A stretch of 64,000 bases of DNA, taken from contig NZ_CP108538.1 of assembly GCF_035994185.1 (NCBI RefSeq), positions 2,418,001-2,482,000 of the forward strand, written 5' to 3'. Shown here one piece after another: positions 53,380 to 62,361 of the stretch. Below the pieces are notes generated by a model. It saw nothing but the letters and a program-made list of their open reading frames with translations, ran no database searches and had not been told where the DNA came from. Source of the DNA: Streptomyces sp. NBC_01217 (lineage in GTDB: Bacteria; Actinomycetota; Actinomycetes; Streptomycetales; Streptomycetaceae). A program made the position numbers and the translations under genes. Numbering within the stretch: the stretch's first letter is position 1; each line of letters starts with the position of its first letter.

Positions 53380-54354
53380 TCAGCGCAGGTGGGAGCGGAC
53401 CTCGGCGGCGGCGTCGTGACCGTACGCCTTGGTGAAGCGGTCCATGAAGTGGGCACGGCGCAGGGTGTACTCCTGGGTGCCGACCGTCTCGATGACCAGG
53501 GTGGCGAGCATGCAGCCGACCTGGGCGGCGCGCTCCAGGCCGACTCCCCAGGCGAGACCGGAGAGGAATCCGGCGCGGAAGGCGTCGCCGACGCCGGTGG
53601 GGTCGGCCTTGATCTCCTCCTCCGGACAGCCGACCTCGATGGTCTCGTGGCCGACCCGCTCGATCCGGACGCCGCGGGCGCCGAGAGTGGTGACCCGGTG
53701 ACCGACCCTGGACAGGATCTCCTCGTCGCTCCAGCCGGTCTTGGACTCGATGAGCCCCTTCTCGTACTCGTTGGAGAAGAGGTACGTGGCGCCTTCGAGG
53801 AGGATCCGGATCTCGTCGCCGTCCATACGGGCGATCTGCTGCGAGAAGTCCGCGGCGAACGGGATCCCGCGGGAGCGGCACTCCTCGGTGTGGCGGAGCA
53901 TCCCCTCGGGGTCGTCGGCGCCGATCGAGACGAGGTCGAGGCCGCCCACGCGGTCGGCGACGGCCTTCAGCTCGATGAGCCGGGCCTCGCTCATCGCGCC
54001 CGTGTAGAAGGAGCCGATCTGGTTGTGGTCGGCATCCGTCGTGCAGACGAAACGGGCGGTGTGCAGGACCTCGGAGATCCGGACGGAATCGGTGTCGACG
54101 CCGTGGCGGTCGAGCCAGGCGCGGTATTCGTCGAAGTCGGAGCCCGCGGCGCCGACCAGGATCGGCTCGGTGCCCAGCAGACCCATGCCGAAGCAGATAT
54201 TGGCGGCGACACCGCCCCGGCGCACGTCGAGGTTGTCGACCAGGAAGGAGAGCGAGACCGTGTGCAGCTGATCCGCGACCAGCTGGTCGGAGAAACGGCC
54301 GGGGAAGGTCATGAGGTGATCGGTGGCGATGGAGCCGGTGACTGCGATGCGCAC
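53380..54354 (-). CDS. adoK: PfkB-family carbohydrate kinase, adenosine kinase-like
   Basis: The 324-residue kinase has the ribokinase-fold motifs: GGVAANICFGMGLLG for substrate, and DPTGVGDAFRAGFLSGL with the catalytic Asp and anion hole near residue 250. It corresponds in place to Rv2202c, the adenosine kinase AdoK of M. tuberculosis, so adenosine salvage is the best guess. Other PfkB substrates are possible. GTG start with GCAGGAGC upstream. It converges on the desulfurase fusion, with stops 15 bp apart. Confidence 0.85.
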   Translation of the reverse strand: MRIAVTGSIATDHLMTFPGRFSDQLVADQLHTVSLSFLVDNLDVRRGGVAANICFGMGLLGTEPILVGAAGSDFDEYRAWLDRHGVDTDSVRISEVLHTARFVCTTDADHNQIGSFYTGAMSEARLIELKAVADRVGGLDLVSIGADDPEGMLRHTEECRSRGIPFAADFSQQIARMDGDEIRILLEGATYLFSNEYEKGLIESKTGWSDEEILSRVGHRVTTLGARGVRIERVGHETIEVGCPEEEIKADPTGVGDAFRAGFLSGLAWGVGLERAAQVGCMLATLVIETVGTQEYTLRRAHFMDRFTKAYGHDAAAEVRSHLR

Positions 54355-54501
54355 GAGGAGTCTGCTCCTGCGGAGATCGGGGGAACGGGTGACTGCGTTC
54401 CCGGGGCGGCGTGACAGTTCACGCTACCCGTTTCCCGCACTCGCCCTGAAGGGGGGAAAACTACCCGATAGTAGGTCTTTCTTCCTGAGGTGTGCGGTGC
54501 C

Positions 54502-54507
54502 TACCGT
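54502..54507 (+). promoter_or_regulatory. Putative -10 box of leaderless small gene
   Basis: TACCGT ends 6 nt before the ATG at 54514; no ribosome-binding site is visible. Confidence 0.45.
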
Positions 54508-54513
54508 GCGGAT

Positions 54514-54711
54514 ATGTCGAACCACATCGCCACACGCGAGTCCGAGATCAGCCTGGCCGAGTTGCGCGGTGACTGCGCGCTGATGGCTCCGCACTGGGTG
54601 GTCCCCGCGAAGTCTGCCCCCGTTCGGGTGACGCCGTCCCTGATTCACGGGGTCACCGTGCCCGCCGCCTCCGCACGGCTGATCGACGCGATGTCCGAGT
54701 ACGGCGACTGA
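54514..54711 (+). CDS. Small protein of unknown function
   Basis: The 65-residue protein begins MSNHIATRESEISLAELRGD and contains HWVVPAKSAPVRVTPSLIHG. It has no signal peptide or membrane segment. The composition and frame are coding-like, and the -10/ATG spacing supports a leaderless start. I do not recognise the family. It lies between adoK (divergent) and a membrane-anchored protein on the same strand. Confidence 0.6.
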   Translation: MSNHIATRESEISLAELRGDCALMAPHWVVPAKSAPVRVTPSLIHGVTVPAASARLIDAMSEYGD

Positions 54712-54851
54712 GACCTGCGCCGATCGCGTCCGATGCCCCGGTGGGGAACCGTGTGCTCCCCTGTCCCGTCCCACCGTTGTCCCCACCCGCGGGACGGACC
54801 GCAGGCCGGGCGACGGACTGTGGCGGCGACGCAGGCGAAGGAGCGGATCCG

Positions 54852-56327
54852 GTGAGCAGCGAGCGACCCGACAACGACGTGACCGGCCCCCGGAGGCGCT
54901 CGCCGCTCGCCGTGGCCTCGATGGCCGCAGCCGTACTGCTGGCCGGGGGCGGCGGTGCGTACTGGGCCGCGACCGCCGCGGACGGCGACGGCCGGAGCAG
55001 TGTGGGCGCAAAGGACGGCGGCGAGCGCACCCCTCCCCCACTGGTCCTGGACGGGAATGCGGGCGACCCGGGCGACCCCGAAGTGCCTGACGGGTCCTCG
55101 CAGGGCATCGCCCCGGGCGAGCCCGATCCGCACGGCGGCCAGGTGGTCTACCGCGCCTCCGGCAAGCTGCCCGAGGGTCCGCGCACGGCCGCGGTGCAGC
55201 GCGCGGAGGGGGCCGTCTCCGCGACGGAAGTGACCCGGCTGGCGAAGGCGCTGGGGGTGCAGGGCACGCCGCGGGCAGAGGGCACGTCCTGGAAGGTGGG
55301 GTCCGACGGGGACGGCGCGGGCCCGCTCCTGCGGGTGAACAAGCAGGCCCCCGGCACCTGGAGCTTCGCCCGGTACGGCTCCGGCGGTACGGACAACTGC
55401 GAGAGCGCCACGGTCTGTTCGAGCCAGAGGACCGCGCCGGGCGACGGCGGCTCCCCGGTGAGCGAGAGCGCCGCCAGGGCTGCCGCGGCGCCGGTCCTGA
55501 AGGCCGTGGGCCAGGACGACGCCGCCCTCGACGCCCGCCAACTCATGGGTTCGGTACGGGTGGTGAACGCCGCCCCGGTGGTGGACGGGCTTCCCACCTA
55601 CGGCTGGTCGACCGGGATCCAGGTGGGTTCGGGCGGCGAAGTGGTCGGCGGCAGCGGGCAGTTGAAGGGGCTGGAAAAGGGCGACAGCTATCCGGTGATC
55701 AGCGCGGGCGAGGCGCTCAAGCAGCTGAACGCAGCGGCGTCGCGGACGGACGGGCGCGCGGACATCGGCGGATGCGCCACCCCCGTACCGCTGGAGGATG
55801 GCCAGAAATCGCCGGAGGTCCACTGCGGGGCACGGACCGGGGCCGAGCGGCCGACGACGACCGTGATGGTCGACAAGGCGGTGTTCGGGCTGACCAAGCA
55901 GTACATGGCGGGCAAGCAGACGCTCGTACCGTCCTGGCTCTTCTCGGTGCGGCCGGCCGCGGGCGGCACGGGCACCACCGTGGCGCAGATCGCCGTGGAC
56001 CCTGCGTATCTGGCGAAGCCCGCGCCTTCGGCGACGACTCCGCCCACCGGGGACGCCGGGCAGTCCCGGCGGCAGATCCTGTCGTACAGCGCCGACGGGC
56101 GGACCCTGTCGGTGACGTTCTGGGGCGGGGTGTGCAGTACGTACGCGGCGAGCGCGACCGAGGACGGGAACACGGTGCGGGTGACGGTGACGGAGTCGAA
56201 GCCGGCCGGGAAGAAGGTCTGCATCATGATCGCCAAGGAGCTGACCCGCACGGTGACACTGGACGCGCCGCTGGGCGACCGGACGGTGGTCGACGCGGCG
56301 TCGGGCGGCGACGTGCCCCGCGCCTGA
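54852..56327 (+). CDS. Membrane-anchored extracytoplasmic protein, unknown function
   Basis: The 491-residue protein has a short cytoplasmic N-terminus, one membrane segment (about 20-42: VASMAAAVLLAGGGGAYWAAT) and a large external domain with a Pro/Gly-rich linker. Several cysteines (GGCATPV, VHCGAR, NCESATVCSS, GVCSTYA, KVCIM) may form disulfides. No enzyme motif is recognised. GTG at 54852 has GAAGGAG upstream; frames further upstream are unsupported. A strong terminator follows at 56366. Confidence 0.82.
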   Translation: MSSERPDNDVTGPRRRSPLAVASMAAAVLLAGGGGAYWAATAADGDGRSSVGAKDGGERTPPPLVLDGNAGDPGDPEVPDGSSQGIAPGEPDPHGGQVVYRASGKLPEGPRTAAVQRAEGAVSATEVTRLAKALGVQGTPRAEGTSWKVGSDGDGAGPLLRVNKQAPGTWSFARYGSGGTDNCESATVCSSQRTAPGDGGSPVSESAARAAAAPVLKAVGQDDAALDARQLMGSVRVVNAAPVVDGLPTYGWSTGIQVGSGGEVVGGSGQLKGLEKGDSYPVISAGEALKQLNAAASRTDGRADIGGCATPVPLEDGQKSPEVHCGARTGAERPTTTVMVDKAVFGLTKQYMAGKQTLVPSWLFSVRPAAGGTGTTVAQIAVDPAYLAKPAPSATTPPTGDAGQSRRQILSYSADGRTLSVTFWGGVCSTYAASATEDGNTVRVTVTESKPAGKKVCIMIAKELTRTVTLDAPLGDRTVVDAASGGDVPRA

Positions 56328-56365
56328 GTCCGTACGTACGGCAGAAACAACGGCAGATCAACGGC

Positions 56366-56402
56366 AACGGCGGCGGTCCCGGATTCCGGGACCGCCGCCG
56401 TT
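56366..56402. terminator. Strong bidirectional terminator
   Basis: Perfect 17-bp arms (56366-56382 and 56386-56402) with a 3-nt loop lie between two convergent genes. Confidence 0.93.
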
Positions 56403-56451
56403 CTGCCGTGCTGTTCTGCCGCCGCCTTCAGGGCTCAGCCGCCCTCAGGGC

Positions 56452-56808
56452 TTAGCTGAAGGAGTCGCCGCAGGCGCAGGAGCCCGTTGCGTTCGGGTTG
56501 TCGATCGTGAAGCCCTGCTTCTCGATGGTGTCGACGAAGTCGATGGAGGCGCCGCCCAGGTACGGAGCGCTCATCCGGTCGGTGACGACCTTGACGCCGC
56601 CGAAGTCCTTCACGACATCGCCGTCGAGCGAACGCTCGTCGAAGAAGAGCTGGTAGCGCAGGCCCGAGCAGCCGCCGGGCTGGACGGCGACGCGCAGCGC
56701 CAGGTCGTCACGGCCTTCCTGCTCCAGCAGGCCCTTGACCTTGGCTGCGGCGGCGTCGGACAGGAGGATGCCGTCGCTCACGGTGGTGGTCTCGTCCGAT
56801 ACGGACAT
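56452..56808 (-). CDS. erpA: A-type iron-sulfur carrier/insertion protein
   Basis: The 118-residue protein has the HesB/ErpA/IscA signature with three conserved cysteines: VQPGGCSGLRYQLFFDE and CACGDSF at the C-terminus. It receives [Fe-S] clusters and inserts them into apoproteins. A near homologue, Rv2204c, occupies the same relative place in M. tuberculosis. Divergent from nadA, whose product needs a [4Fe-4S] cluster. Confidence 0.92.
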   Translation of the reverse strand: MSVSDETTTVSDGILLSDAAAAKVKGLLEQEGRDDLALRVAVQPGGCSGLRYQLFFDERSLDGDVVKDFGGVKVVTDRMSAPYLGGASIDFVDTIEKQGFTIDNPNATGSCACGDSFS

Positions 56809-56977
56809 CTGCTTCTCTCCCGGGTTGTACGGAGACTGCTTGCCGACGTTGCAACCGTCGGGACCGCGGATTCATTCCGGGCCGAGCGCTTGCCTGTTCC
56901 ATTCATGCTCGCACACCCGCCGGCCGAGGGGATGCGTCACATCGACGCTATGGCCGTCGTCAAAGTGACATGAAGCG

Positions 56978-56992
56978 GTTATGATAGATAAC
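56978..56992. promoter_or_regulatory. Inverted repeat in the nadA promoter
   Basis: GTTAT-GATAG-ATAAC is a perfect 5-bp inverted repeat with 5-bp centre. It overlaps TATGAT, a good -10 candidate for nadA. A second small repeat CGTC-AATTA-GACG follows at 56992-57004. A NAD-responsive repressor site is possible but not identified. Confidence 0.45.
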
Positions 56993-57031
56993 GTCAATTA
57001 GACGAAAAGGCTCAAAGAAAGGGTACGTGAC

Positions 57032-58219
57032 GTGACCACGGCCCACCCTGTCCAGGATCTCGACGTCCAGCCGACGCCCCTCGCCCTGCTCCTGCTCGGC
57101 CGTGAGGCCGACCCGCGGAGCGAGCGCGGCGTCGAATGCCCCGGCGACCTGCCCTCCCCGTCCGACCCGGATCTGGTGGAGCGTGCCCGCGCGGCCAAGG
57201 AGAAGCTCGGGGACAAGGTGTTCGTCCTCGGCCACCACTACCAGCGCGACGAGGTCATCCAGTTCGCGGACGTCACGGGCGACTCGTTCAAGCTCGCCCG
57301 GGACGCGGCCGCGCGCCCGGAGGCCGAGTACATCGTCTTCTGCGGTGTGCACTTCATGGCCGAGTCTGCCGACATCCTGACCACCGAAGACCAGAAGGTC
57401 GTGCTGCCGGACCTGGCGGCGGGCTGTTCCATGGCCGACATGGCCACCGCCGAGCAGGTCGCCGAGTGCTGGGACGTGCTGACCGAGGCCGGGGTCGCCG
57501 AGCAGGTCGTACCCGTCTCGTACATGAACTCCTCCGCCGACATCAAGGCCTTCACCGGCCGGCACGGCGGCACGATCTGCACCTCGTCCAATGCGAAACG
57601 GGCGCTGGAGTGGGCCTTCGAGCAGGGCGAGAAGATCCTCTTCCTGCCCGACCAGCACCTGGGGCGGAACACCGCGGTCCGGGACATGGGGATGACCCTG
57701 GAGGACTGCGTCCTCTACAACCCGCACAAGCCGAACGGCGGCCTGACCGCCGAGGAGCTGCGCAACGCGAAGATGATCCTGTGGCGCGGGCACTGCTCGG
57801 TGCACGGGCGCTTCTCGGTGGAGTCCGTCAACGATGTCCGCGAGCGCATCCCGGGCGTCAATGTGCTGGTGCACCCGGAGTGCAAGCACGAGGTCGTGGC
57901 GGCGGCGGACTACGTCGGTTCGACGGAATACATCATCAAGGCCCTGGAGGCGGCGCCGGCCGGTTCGAAGTGGGCGATCGGCACCGAGCTGAACCTGGTG
58001 CGGAGGCTGGCGAACCGGTTCGCGGCACAGGACAAGGAGATCGTCTTCCTCGACAAGACGGTCTGCTTCTGCTCGACGATGAATCGGATCGACCTGCCGC
58101 ACCTGGTGTGGACGCTGGAGTCGCTGGCCGAGGGGAATCTCGTCAACCGGATCGAGGTCGACCCCGAGACGGAGAAGTACGCGAAGCTGGCGCTGGAGCG
58201 GATGCTGGCGCTGCCGTAG
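57032..58219 (+). CDS. nadA: Quinolinate synthase A
   Basis: The 395-residue enzyme condenses iminoaspartate and DHAP into quinolinate for NAD synthesis, using a [4Fe-4S] cluster. Motifs are VFVLGHHYQRDEVIQFAD, YMNSSADIKAF, FLPDQHLGRN, WRGHCSVHG, VHPECKHEVV and FLDKTVCFCSTMNR. Cluster cysteines are in the GCS, HPEC and VCFCS regions. GTG start. No nadB or nadC adjoins it. Confidence 0.95.
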   Translation: MTTAHPVQDLDVQPTPLALLLLGREADPRSERGVECPGDLPSPSDPDLVERARAAKEKLGDKVFVLGHHYQRDEVIQFADVTGDSFKLARDAAARPEAEYIVFCGVHFMAESADILTTEDQKVVLPDLAAGCSMADMATAEQVAECWDVLTEAGVAEQVVPVSYMNSSADIKAFTGRHGGTICTSSNAKRALEWAFEQGEKILFLPDQHLGRNTAVRDMGMTLEDCVLYNPHKPNGGLTAEELRNAKMILWRGHCSVHGRFSVESVNDVRERIPGVNVLVHPECKHEVVAAADYVGSTEYIIKALEAAPAGSKWAIGTELNLVRRLANRFAAQDKEIVFLDKTVCFCSTMNRIDLPHLVWTLESLAEGNLVNRIEVDPETEKYAKLALERMLALP

Positions 58220-58271
58220 CTGCAGCCGGGGGCCGACGCCGCTGAGGCGTTGCCCGATCGGCTGAAGTCGT

Positions 58272-58315
58272 GCAGAGGGCCCCGACACCGTCGTGACGGT
58301 GTCGGGGCCCTCTGC
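58272..58315. terminator. Very strong bidirectional terminator
   Basis: Arms of about 20 bp (58272-58292 and 58295-58315) with a CGTG-type tight turn lie between the convergent nadA and RND genes. Confidence 0.93.
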
Positions 58316-58331
58316 GTGCGCGTGCGCCGCG

Positions 58332-61300
58332 TTACGCCTTCGCGGGCTCCGGCTCCTCGGAGGTGGTCTCCTCCGGCTGGGCCGGGGCGGGCAGGCCCGC
58401 CTTCTTCGCGCGCTTGACCGCCTTCTTCTTCGCCCGGCGCTCCTTGCGGAGCTCGACCAGCGCGTAGAGCGTCGGCACCAGGAGCAGCGTCAGCAGGGTC
58501 GAGGTGACCAGGCCGCCGATCACCACGACGGCGAGCGGCTGCGAGATGAAGCCGCCCTCGCCGGTGACGCCGAGCGCCATCGGGAGCAGGGCGAAGATCG
58601 TCGCCAGGGCGGTCATCAGGATCGGGCGGAGGCGGTGGCGGCCGCCCTCGACGACTGCCTCGACGACGCCCATGCCCTGCGACCGGTACTGGTTGATCAG
58701 GTCGATCAGCACGATCGCGTTGGTCACCACGATGCCGATCAGCATCAGCATGCCGATCATCGCCGGAACGCCCATCGGGGTGCCGGTGACGACGAGCAGG
58801 CCGATCGCGCCGGTTGCCGCGAACGGGATGGAGACCAGCAGGATCAGCGGCTGGATCAGGGACCGGAAGGTCGCCACCAGCAGCATGAAGACGATCGCGA
58901 TCGCGGCGAGCATGGCCAGGCCGAGATTGACGAACGCGTCGCTCTGGTCCTCGGAGACACCGCCGATGGTGGCCGTGGCGCCGTCCGGAAGCTTCAGCGC
59001 GTCGATCTTCGTCTGGAGCGAGGCGCTGACCGCGCCGGTGTTGTCACCGGTGGGCTTGGCCGTGATGGTCGCGGCGCGCTGGCCGTCGATCCGGGTCATC
59101 GAGACCGGTCCGGGGACCAGCTCGACGTCGGCGATCTGGCCGAGCTCGACCGAGCCGAGGGAGAGGTTCTTCAGCTCGGCCATCGTGGTGGCCGGGTGGG
59201 CGGACTTGATGACGACGTCACGCTCGGTGTCGTCCATGATCGCCTTGCCGGACGGGGTGCCGCGCACCGCTCCGGCGACGGCCGCGCCGAGCGTGGCCTC
59301 GTTGAAGCCGGCGTCGGCGGCCTTGGCGTTGGCCTTGACGGAGATCCGCGGGACGCTCTGCGCCAGGTCGCTCTGGACGTCGGTGACGTCCTTGAGCCCG
59401 GCCACCTCGGCCCGTACCTCTTCGGAGGCCTTCTTCAGGACATCGGCGTCGGCGGCCTTGACCACGACGCTCAGGTCCTGGCTGCCGAAGCCGCCGCCCG
59501 CGGAGATGGTGGTGTCACCGATGCCGTCGAGCTTGCCGAGCTCCGTGTCGAGGCGCTTTTGCACCGCGTCGGAGTCGCCCGCGTCCTTCAGGGTGATCTG
59601 GTACGAGGCCTGGTTGGCGCCCGTACCGCCGCCGAAGGCCGCCATGAAGCCGGAGGAGCCGACGGTGACCTGGTAGTCCTTGACGCCCTTGTCGGCGGCG
59701 AGGACCTTCTCGACCTTCTTCGCCGCCGCGTCGGCGGCCGCCAGGCTGGTGCCGGGGGTCAGCTCCTGCTTGACGGAGAGGACCTCCTGCTCGCCCTGGT
59801 CGAAGAAGTTGGTCTTCAGCAGCGGGGCCATGCCGAAGGTACCGAAGAGCACCACGATGGCGATGACGATGCTGGTGATGCGGCGACGGGTCGCGAAGCG
59901 CAGCACCGGGACGTACAGCCGCTGGAGCCGGCTGCGGGCTTCCTTCTCCTCGGCCTTGCGACGGGCCTCTTCCGGGTTCCCGGTGCTGCCCTTCGGGGCG
60001 CGCAGGAACCAGTACGACAGAACGGGGACGACGGTCAGCGAGACCAGCAGGGAGGCCAGCAGGGCCGCGGTGACGGTCAGCGAGAACGAGCCGAAGAGCT
60101 CGCCGACCATGCCGCCGACGAGACCGATCGGCAGGAAGACGGCGACCGTGGTGAGGGTCGACGAGGTGACCGCGCCGGCCACTTCCTTCACCGCGGTGAT
60201 GATCGCGGACTGGCGCTCCTCGCCATAGCCGAGGTGACGCTTGATGTTCTCCAGGACCACGATCGAGTCGTCGACGACGCGGCCGATCGCGATGGTCAGC
60301 GCGCCGAGCGTGAGCATGTTGAGCGACAGGTCGCGGGTCCAGAGCACGATCAGCGCGAGGACCACGGAGAGCGGGATGGAGACCGCGGTGACCAGGGTCG
60401 AGCGCAGCGACGCGAGGAAGACCAGGATCACGATGACCGCGAAGAGCAGACCGAGCGCGCCCTCGGTCGTCAGACCGGAGATCGCCTTGGAGACGGCGGG
60501 GCCCTGGTCGGAGACGACGGTCAGTTCGGCGCCGGCGCCGAGGTCCGTGCGGAGGCCGGGGAGCTTGTCCTTGACCGCGTCCGAGATGGCGACGGCGCTG
60601 CCGTCCTTGTCCATCGTGGCCACCACGGCGAGGCTCGGCTTGCCGTTGGTACGGGTGATGGAGACCGCGGTGGCCGGCTCCTGCTCCACCGTGGCGATGT
60701 CACCGACGCGGACCGGCTTGCCGGGCCTGCCCGTCGGGTTCTGGCCGGTGACCCGCAGGTCCTCGATCTGCTCCAGGGAGGTGAAGGCGCCGCCGACCTG
60801 GACGGTGCGGCTCTTGCCCGACTCGGAGAAGGAACCGGCGGGGACGGTCGCGCCGCCCGCCTGGAGCGCCTGGGAGAGCGTCGCGGCGTTCAGCCCGGCC
60901 GCGGCGAGCTTCTTGTCGTCGGGGGTGACGGAGACCTGGAGGTCCTGCACGCCGTCGATGGCGACCTGGCCGACGCCGTCGATGTCCTCGATGGCGGGGA
61001 CGACGGTGCGGTCCAGCTGGTCGGCGAGCGCCTGCTGGTCCTTGTCGGAGGTGACGGCGAGGACGACGGTCGGGATGTCGTCCGTCGAACCGGCGATGAC
61101 CTGCGGGTCCACGTCGTCGGGAAGCTGGACGCGGGCGCGGTTCACCGCCTGCTGGATGTCGGCGACGAGCTGCTTGGTGCCCTCGCTGCCGAAGTCGAAG
61201 GACGCCATGATGACGGCGTTGCCCTCGCTGGCGGTGGAGGTGACGCCGGTGACACCGTCGACAGACTTGATGGAATTCTCGAGCGGTTCGACGACCTGCT

Positions 61301-61484
61301 TCTCGACCACATCGGGGGACGCACCCTGATAGGGGGCGAGCACCGACACCATCGGGAGTTCGATGGTGGGCAGCAACTGCTGCTTGAGCTGCGGGATCGC
61401 GATCGCTCCGAATACGAGCGCGACGATCGAGATCAGCCCGATCAGGGCCCTTTGCGCGAGGCTGAATCTGGACAGCCAGGACAT
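58332..61484 (-). CDS. RND-family multidrug exporter (AcrB/SwrC-like)
   Basis: The 1050-residue protein has 12 membrane segments and two large extracytoplasmic loops in the AcrB order. The proton-relay aspartates are in IAIGRVVDDSIVVLENI (TM4), and other family motifs are LSFxL-type LPTIELPMVSV and the second-half GVPAMIGMLMLIGIVVTNAIVLIDLIN. No membrane fusion protein or outer membrane channel gene is present, as expected for a monoderm. B. subtilis SwrC is a comparable case. A two-component system lies just upstream on the same strand and may control it. Confidence 0.92.
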   Translation of the reverse strand: MSWLSRFSLAQRALIGLISIVALVFGAIAIPQLKQQLLPTIELPMVSVLAPYQGASPDVVEKQVVEPLENSIKSVDGVTGVTSTASEGNAVIMASFDFGSEGTKQLVADIQQAVNRARVQLPDDVDPQVIAGSTDDIPTVVLAVTSDKDQQALADQLDRTVVPAIEDIDGVGQVAIDGVQDLQVSVTPDDKKLAAAGLNAATLSQALQAGGATVPAGSFSESGKSRTVQVGGAFTSLEQIEDLRVTGQNPTGRPGKPVRVGDIATVEQEPATAVSITRTNGKPSLAVVATMDKDGSAVAISDAVKDKLPGLRTDLGAGAELTVVSDQGPAVSKAISGLTTEGALGLLFAVIVILVFLASLRSTLVTAVSIPLSVVLALIVLWTRDLSLNMLTLGALTIAIGRVVDDSIVVLENIKRHLGYGEERQSAIITAVKEVAGAVTSSTLTTVAVFLPIGLVGGMVGELFGSFSLTVTAALLASLLVSLTVVPVLSYWFLRAPKGSTGNPEEARRKAEEKEARSRLQRLYVPVLRFATRRRITSIVIAIVVLFGTFGMAPLLKTNFFDQGEQEVLSVKQELTPGTSLAAADAAAKKVEKVLAADKGVKDYQVTVGSSGFMAAFGGGTGANQASYQITLKDAGDSDAVQKRLDTELGKLDGIGDTTISAGGGFGSQDLSVVVKAADADVLKKASEEVRAEVAGLKDVTDVQSDLAQSVPRISVKANAKAADAGFNEATLGAAVAGAVRGTPSGKAIMDDTERDVVIKSAHPATTMAELKNLSLGSVELGQIADVELVPGPVSMTRIDGQRAATITAKPTGDNTGAVSASLQTKIDALKLPDGATATIGGVSEDQSDAFVNLGLAMLAAIAIVFMLLVATFRSLIQPLILLVSIPFAATGAIGLLVVTGTPMGVPAMIGMLMLIGIVVTNAIVLIDLINQYRSQGMGVVEAVVEGGRHRLRPILMTALATIFALLPMALGVTGEGGFISQPLAVVVIGGLVTSTLLTLLLVPTLYALVELRKERRAKKKAVKRAKKAGLPAPAQPEETTSEEPEPAKA

Positions 61485-61605
61485 GGGTGGGTCTCTCTTC
61501 TGTGGCTTACGCGGCAGGTGGGCGGGTGACTCGGGGACAGACCCGGCCCAGATATACGATCGCTCATCCGCCAGGGCGAAAACGTCCGTCCCAGGGTTGC
61601 ATTCT

Positions 61606-61618
61606 TATGCCGCGCATA
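61606..61618. promoter_or_regulatory. TATGC-CGC-GCATA inverted repeat upstream of the RND gene
   Basis: A perfect 5-bp inverted repeat with 3-bp centre lies 122 bp before the RND start and 32 bp past the response-regulator stop. NarL-type regulators bind such short inverted sites, so control by the adjacent regulator is plausible. A TATATC box (complement of 61551-61556) could be the RND -10. Confidence 0.4.
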
Positions 61619-61649
61619 CCGCGGCTGGAGTACGCCGCCTCTCCACCCG

Positions 61650-62345
61650 CTACTCCACCCTGGGGCGCACCAGACCCGATTCGTACGCGATCACCACCAG
61701 TTGGGCCCGGTCCCGGGCGCCCAGTTTCGCCATCGCCCTGTTCACATGGGTCTTGACGGTGAGCGGGCTGACGACGAGCCGCTCGGCGATCTCGTCGTTG
61801 GAGTGCCCGCCCGCGACCAGGACCAGCACCTCGCGCTCGCGGCCGGTGAGCGCGGCGAGGCGCTCGGAGTACTCCGCGGCGCTCGGCCCGCCACCGCCCG
61901 AGCTGCCTCCCTGCGCGAGGAAGGTGGCGATCAGGCCCTTGGCCGCGGCCGGTGAGAGCAGCGCCTCGCCGCCCGCGGCGACCCGGATGGCATTGAGCAG
62001 CTCTTCCGGTTCCGCCCCTTTTCCGAGGAAGCCGGACGCCCCGGCGCGCAGCGACTGCACCACGTACTCGTCCACCTCGAAGGTGGTGAGCATGACGACG
62101 CGTACGTCCGCCAGTTCCGGGTCGGCGCTGATCATCCGGGTCGCGGCGAGCCCGTCCGTGCCGGACATCCGGATGTCCATCAGCACCACGTCGGCGCGGG
62201 TCGAGCGGGCCAGCTCCACGGCCTGCGCGCCGTCCGCCGCCTCGCCGACCACCTCCATGTCGGCCTCCGAGTCGACCAGCACCCTGAACGCGCTGCGCAG
62301 CAGCGCCTGGTCGTCGACGAGCAGCACCTTGATGGGCGGTGTCAT
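61650..62345 (-). CDS. NarL/LuxR-family response regulator
   Basis: The 231-residue protein has a receiver domain with VDDQALLRSAF, phosphoacceptor Asp in VVLMDIRMSGTDG and the lysine in GFLGKGAE. It has a LuxR helix-turn-helix (LTGREREVLVLVAGGHSNDEIAERL). The frame upstream of the ATG at 62345 overlaps the kinase gene and is not coding. It is paired with the kinase immediately upstream (16-bp gap), and the RND gene follows 165 bp downstream. Confidence 0.92.
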   Translation of the reverse strand: MTPPIKVLLVDDQALLRSAFRVLVDSEADMEVVGEAADGAQAVELARSTRADVVLMDIRMSGTDGLAATRMISADPELADVRVVMLTTFEVDEYVVQSLRAGASGFLGKGAEPEELLNAIRVAAGGEALLSPAAAKGLIATFLAQGGSSGGGGPSAAEYSERLAALTGREREVLVLVAGGHSNDEIAERLVVSPLTVKTHVNRAMAKLGARDRAQLVVIAYESGLVRPRVE

Positions 62346-62361
62346 GCGCTCTCCCCCGTCG

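Noticed and set aside
58293-61529. A 1078-codon plus-strand frame opposite the RND exporter.
   Set aside because: Mirror frame of the exporter; Arg/Asp/Gly-rich without motifs. The exporter on the minus strand has complete AcrB motifs.
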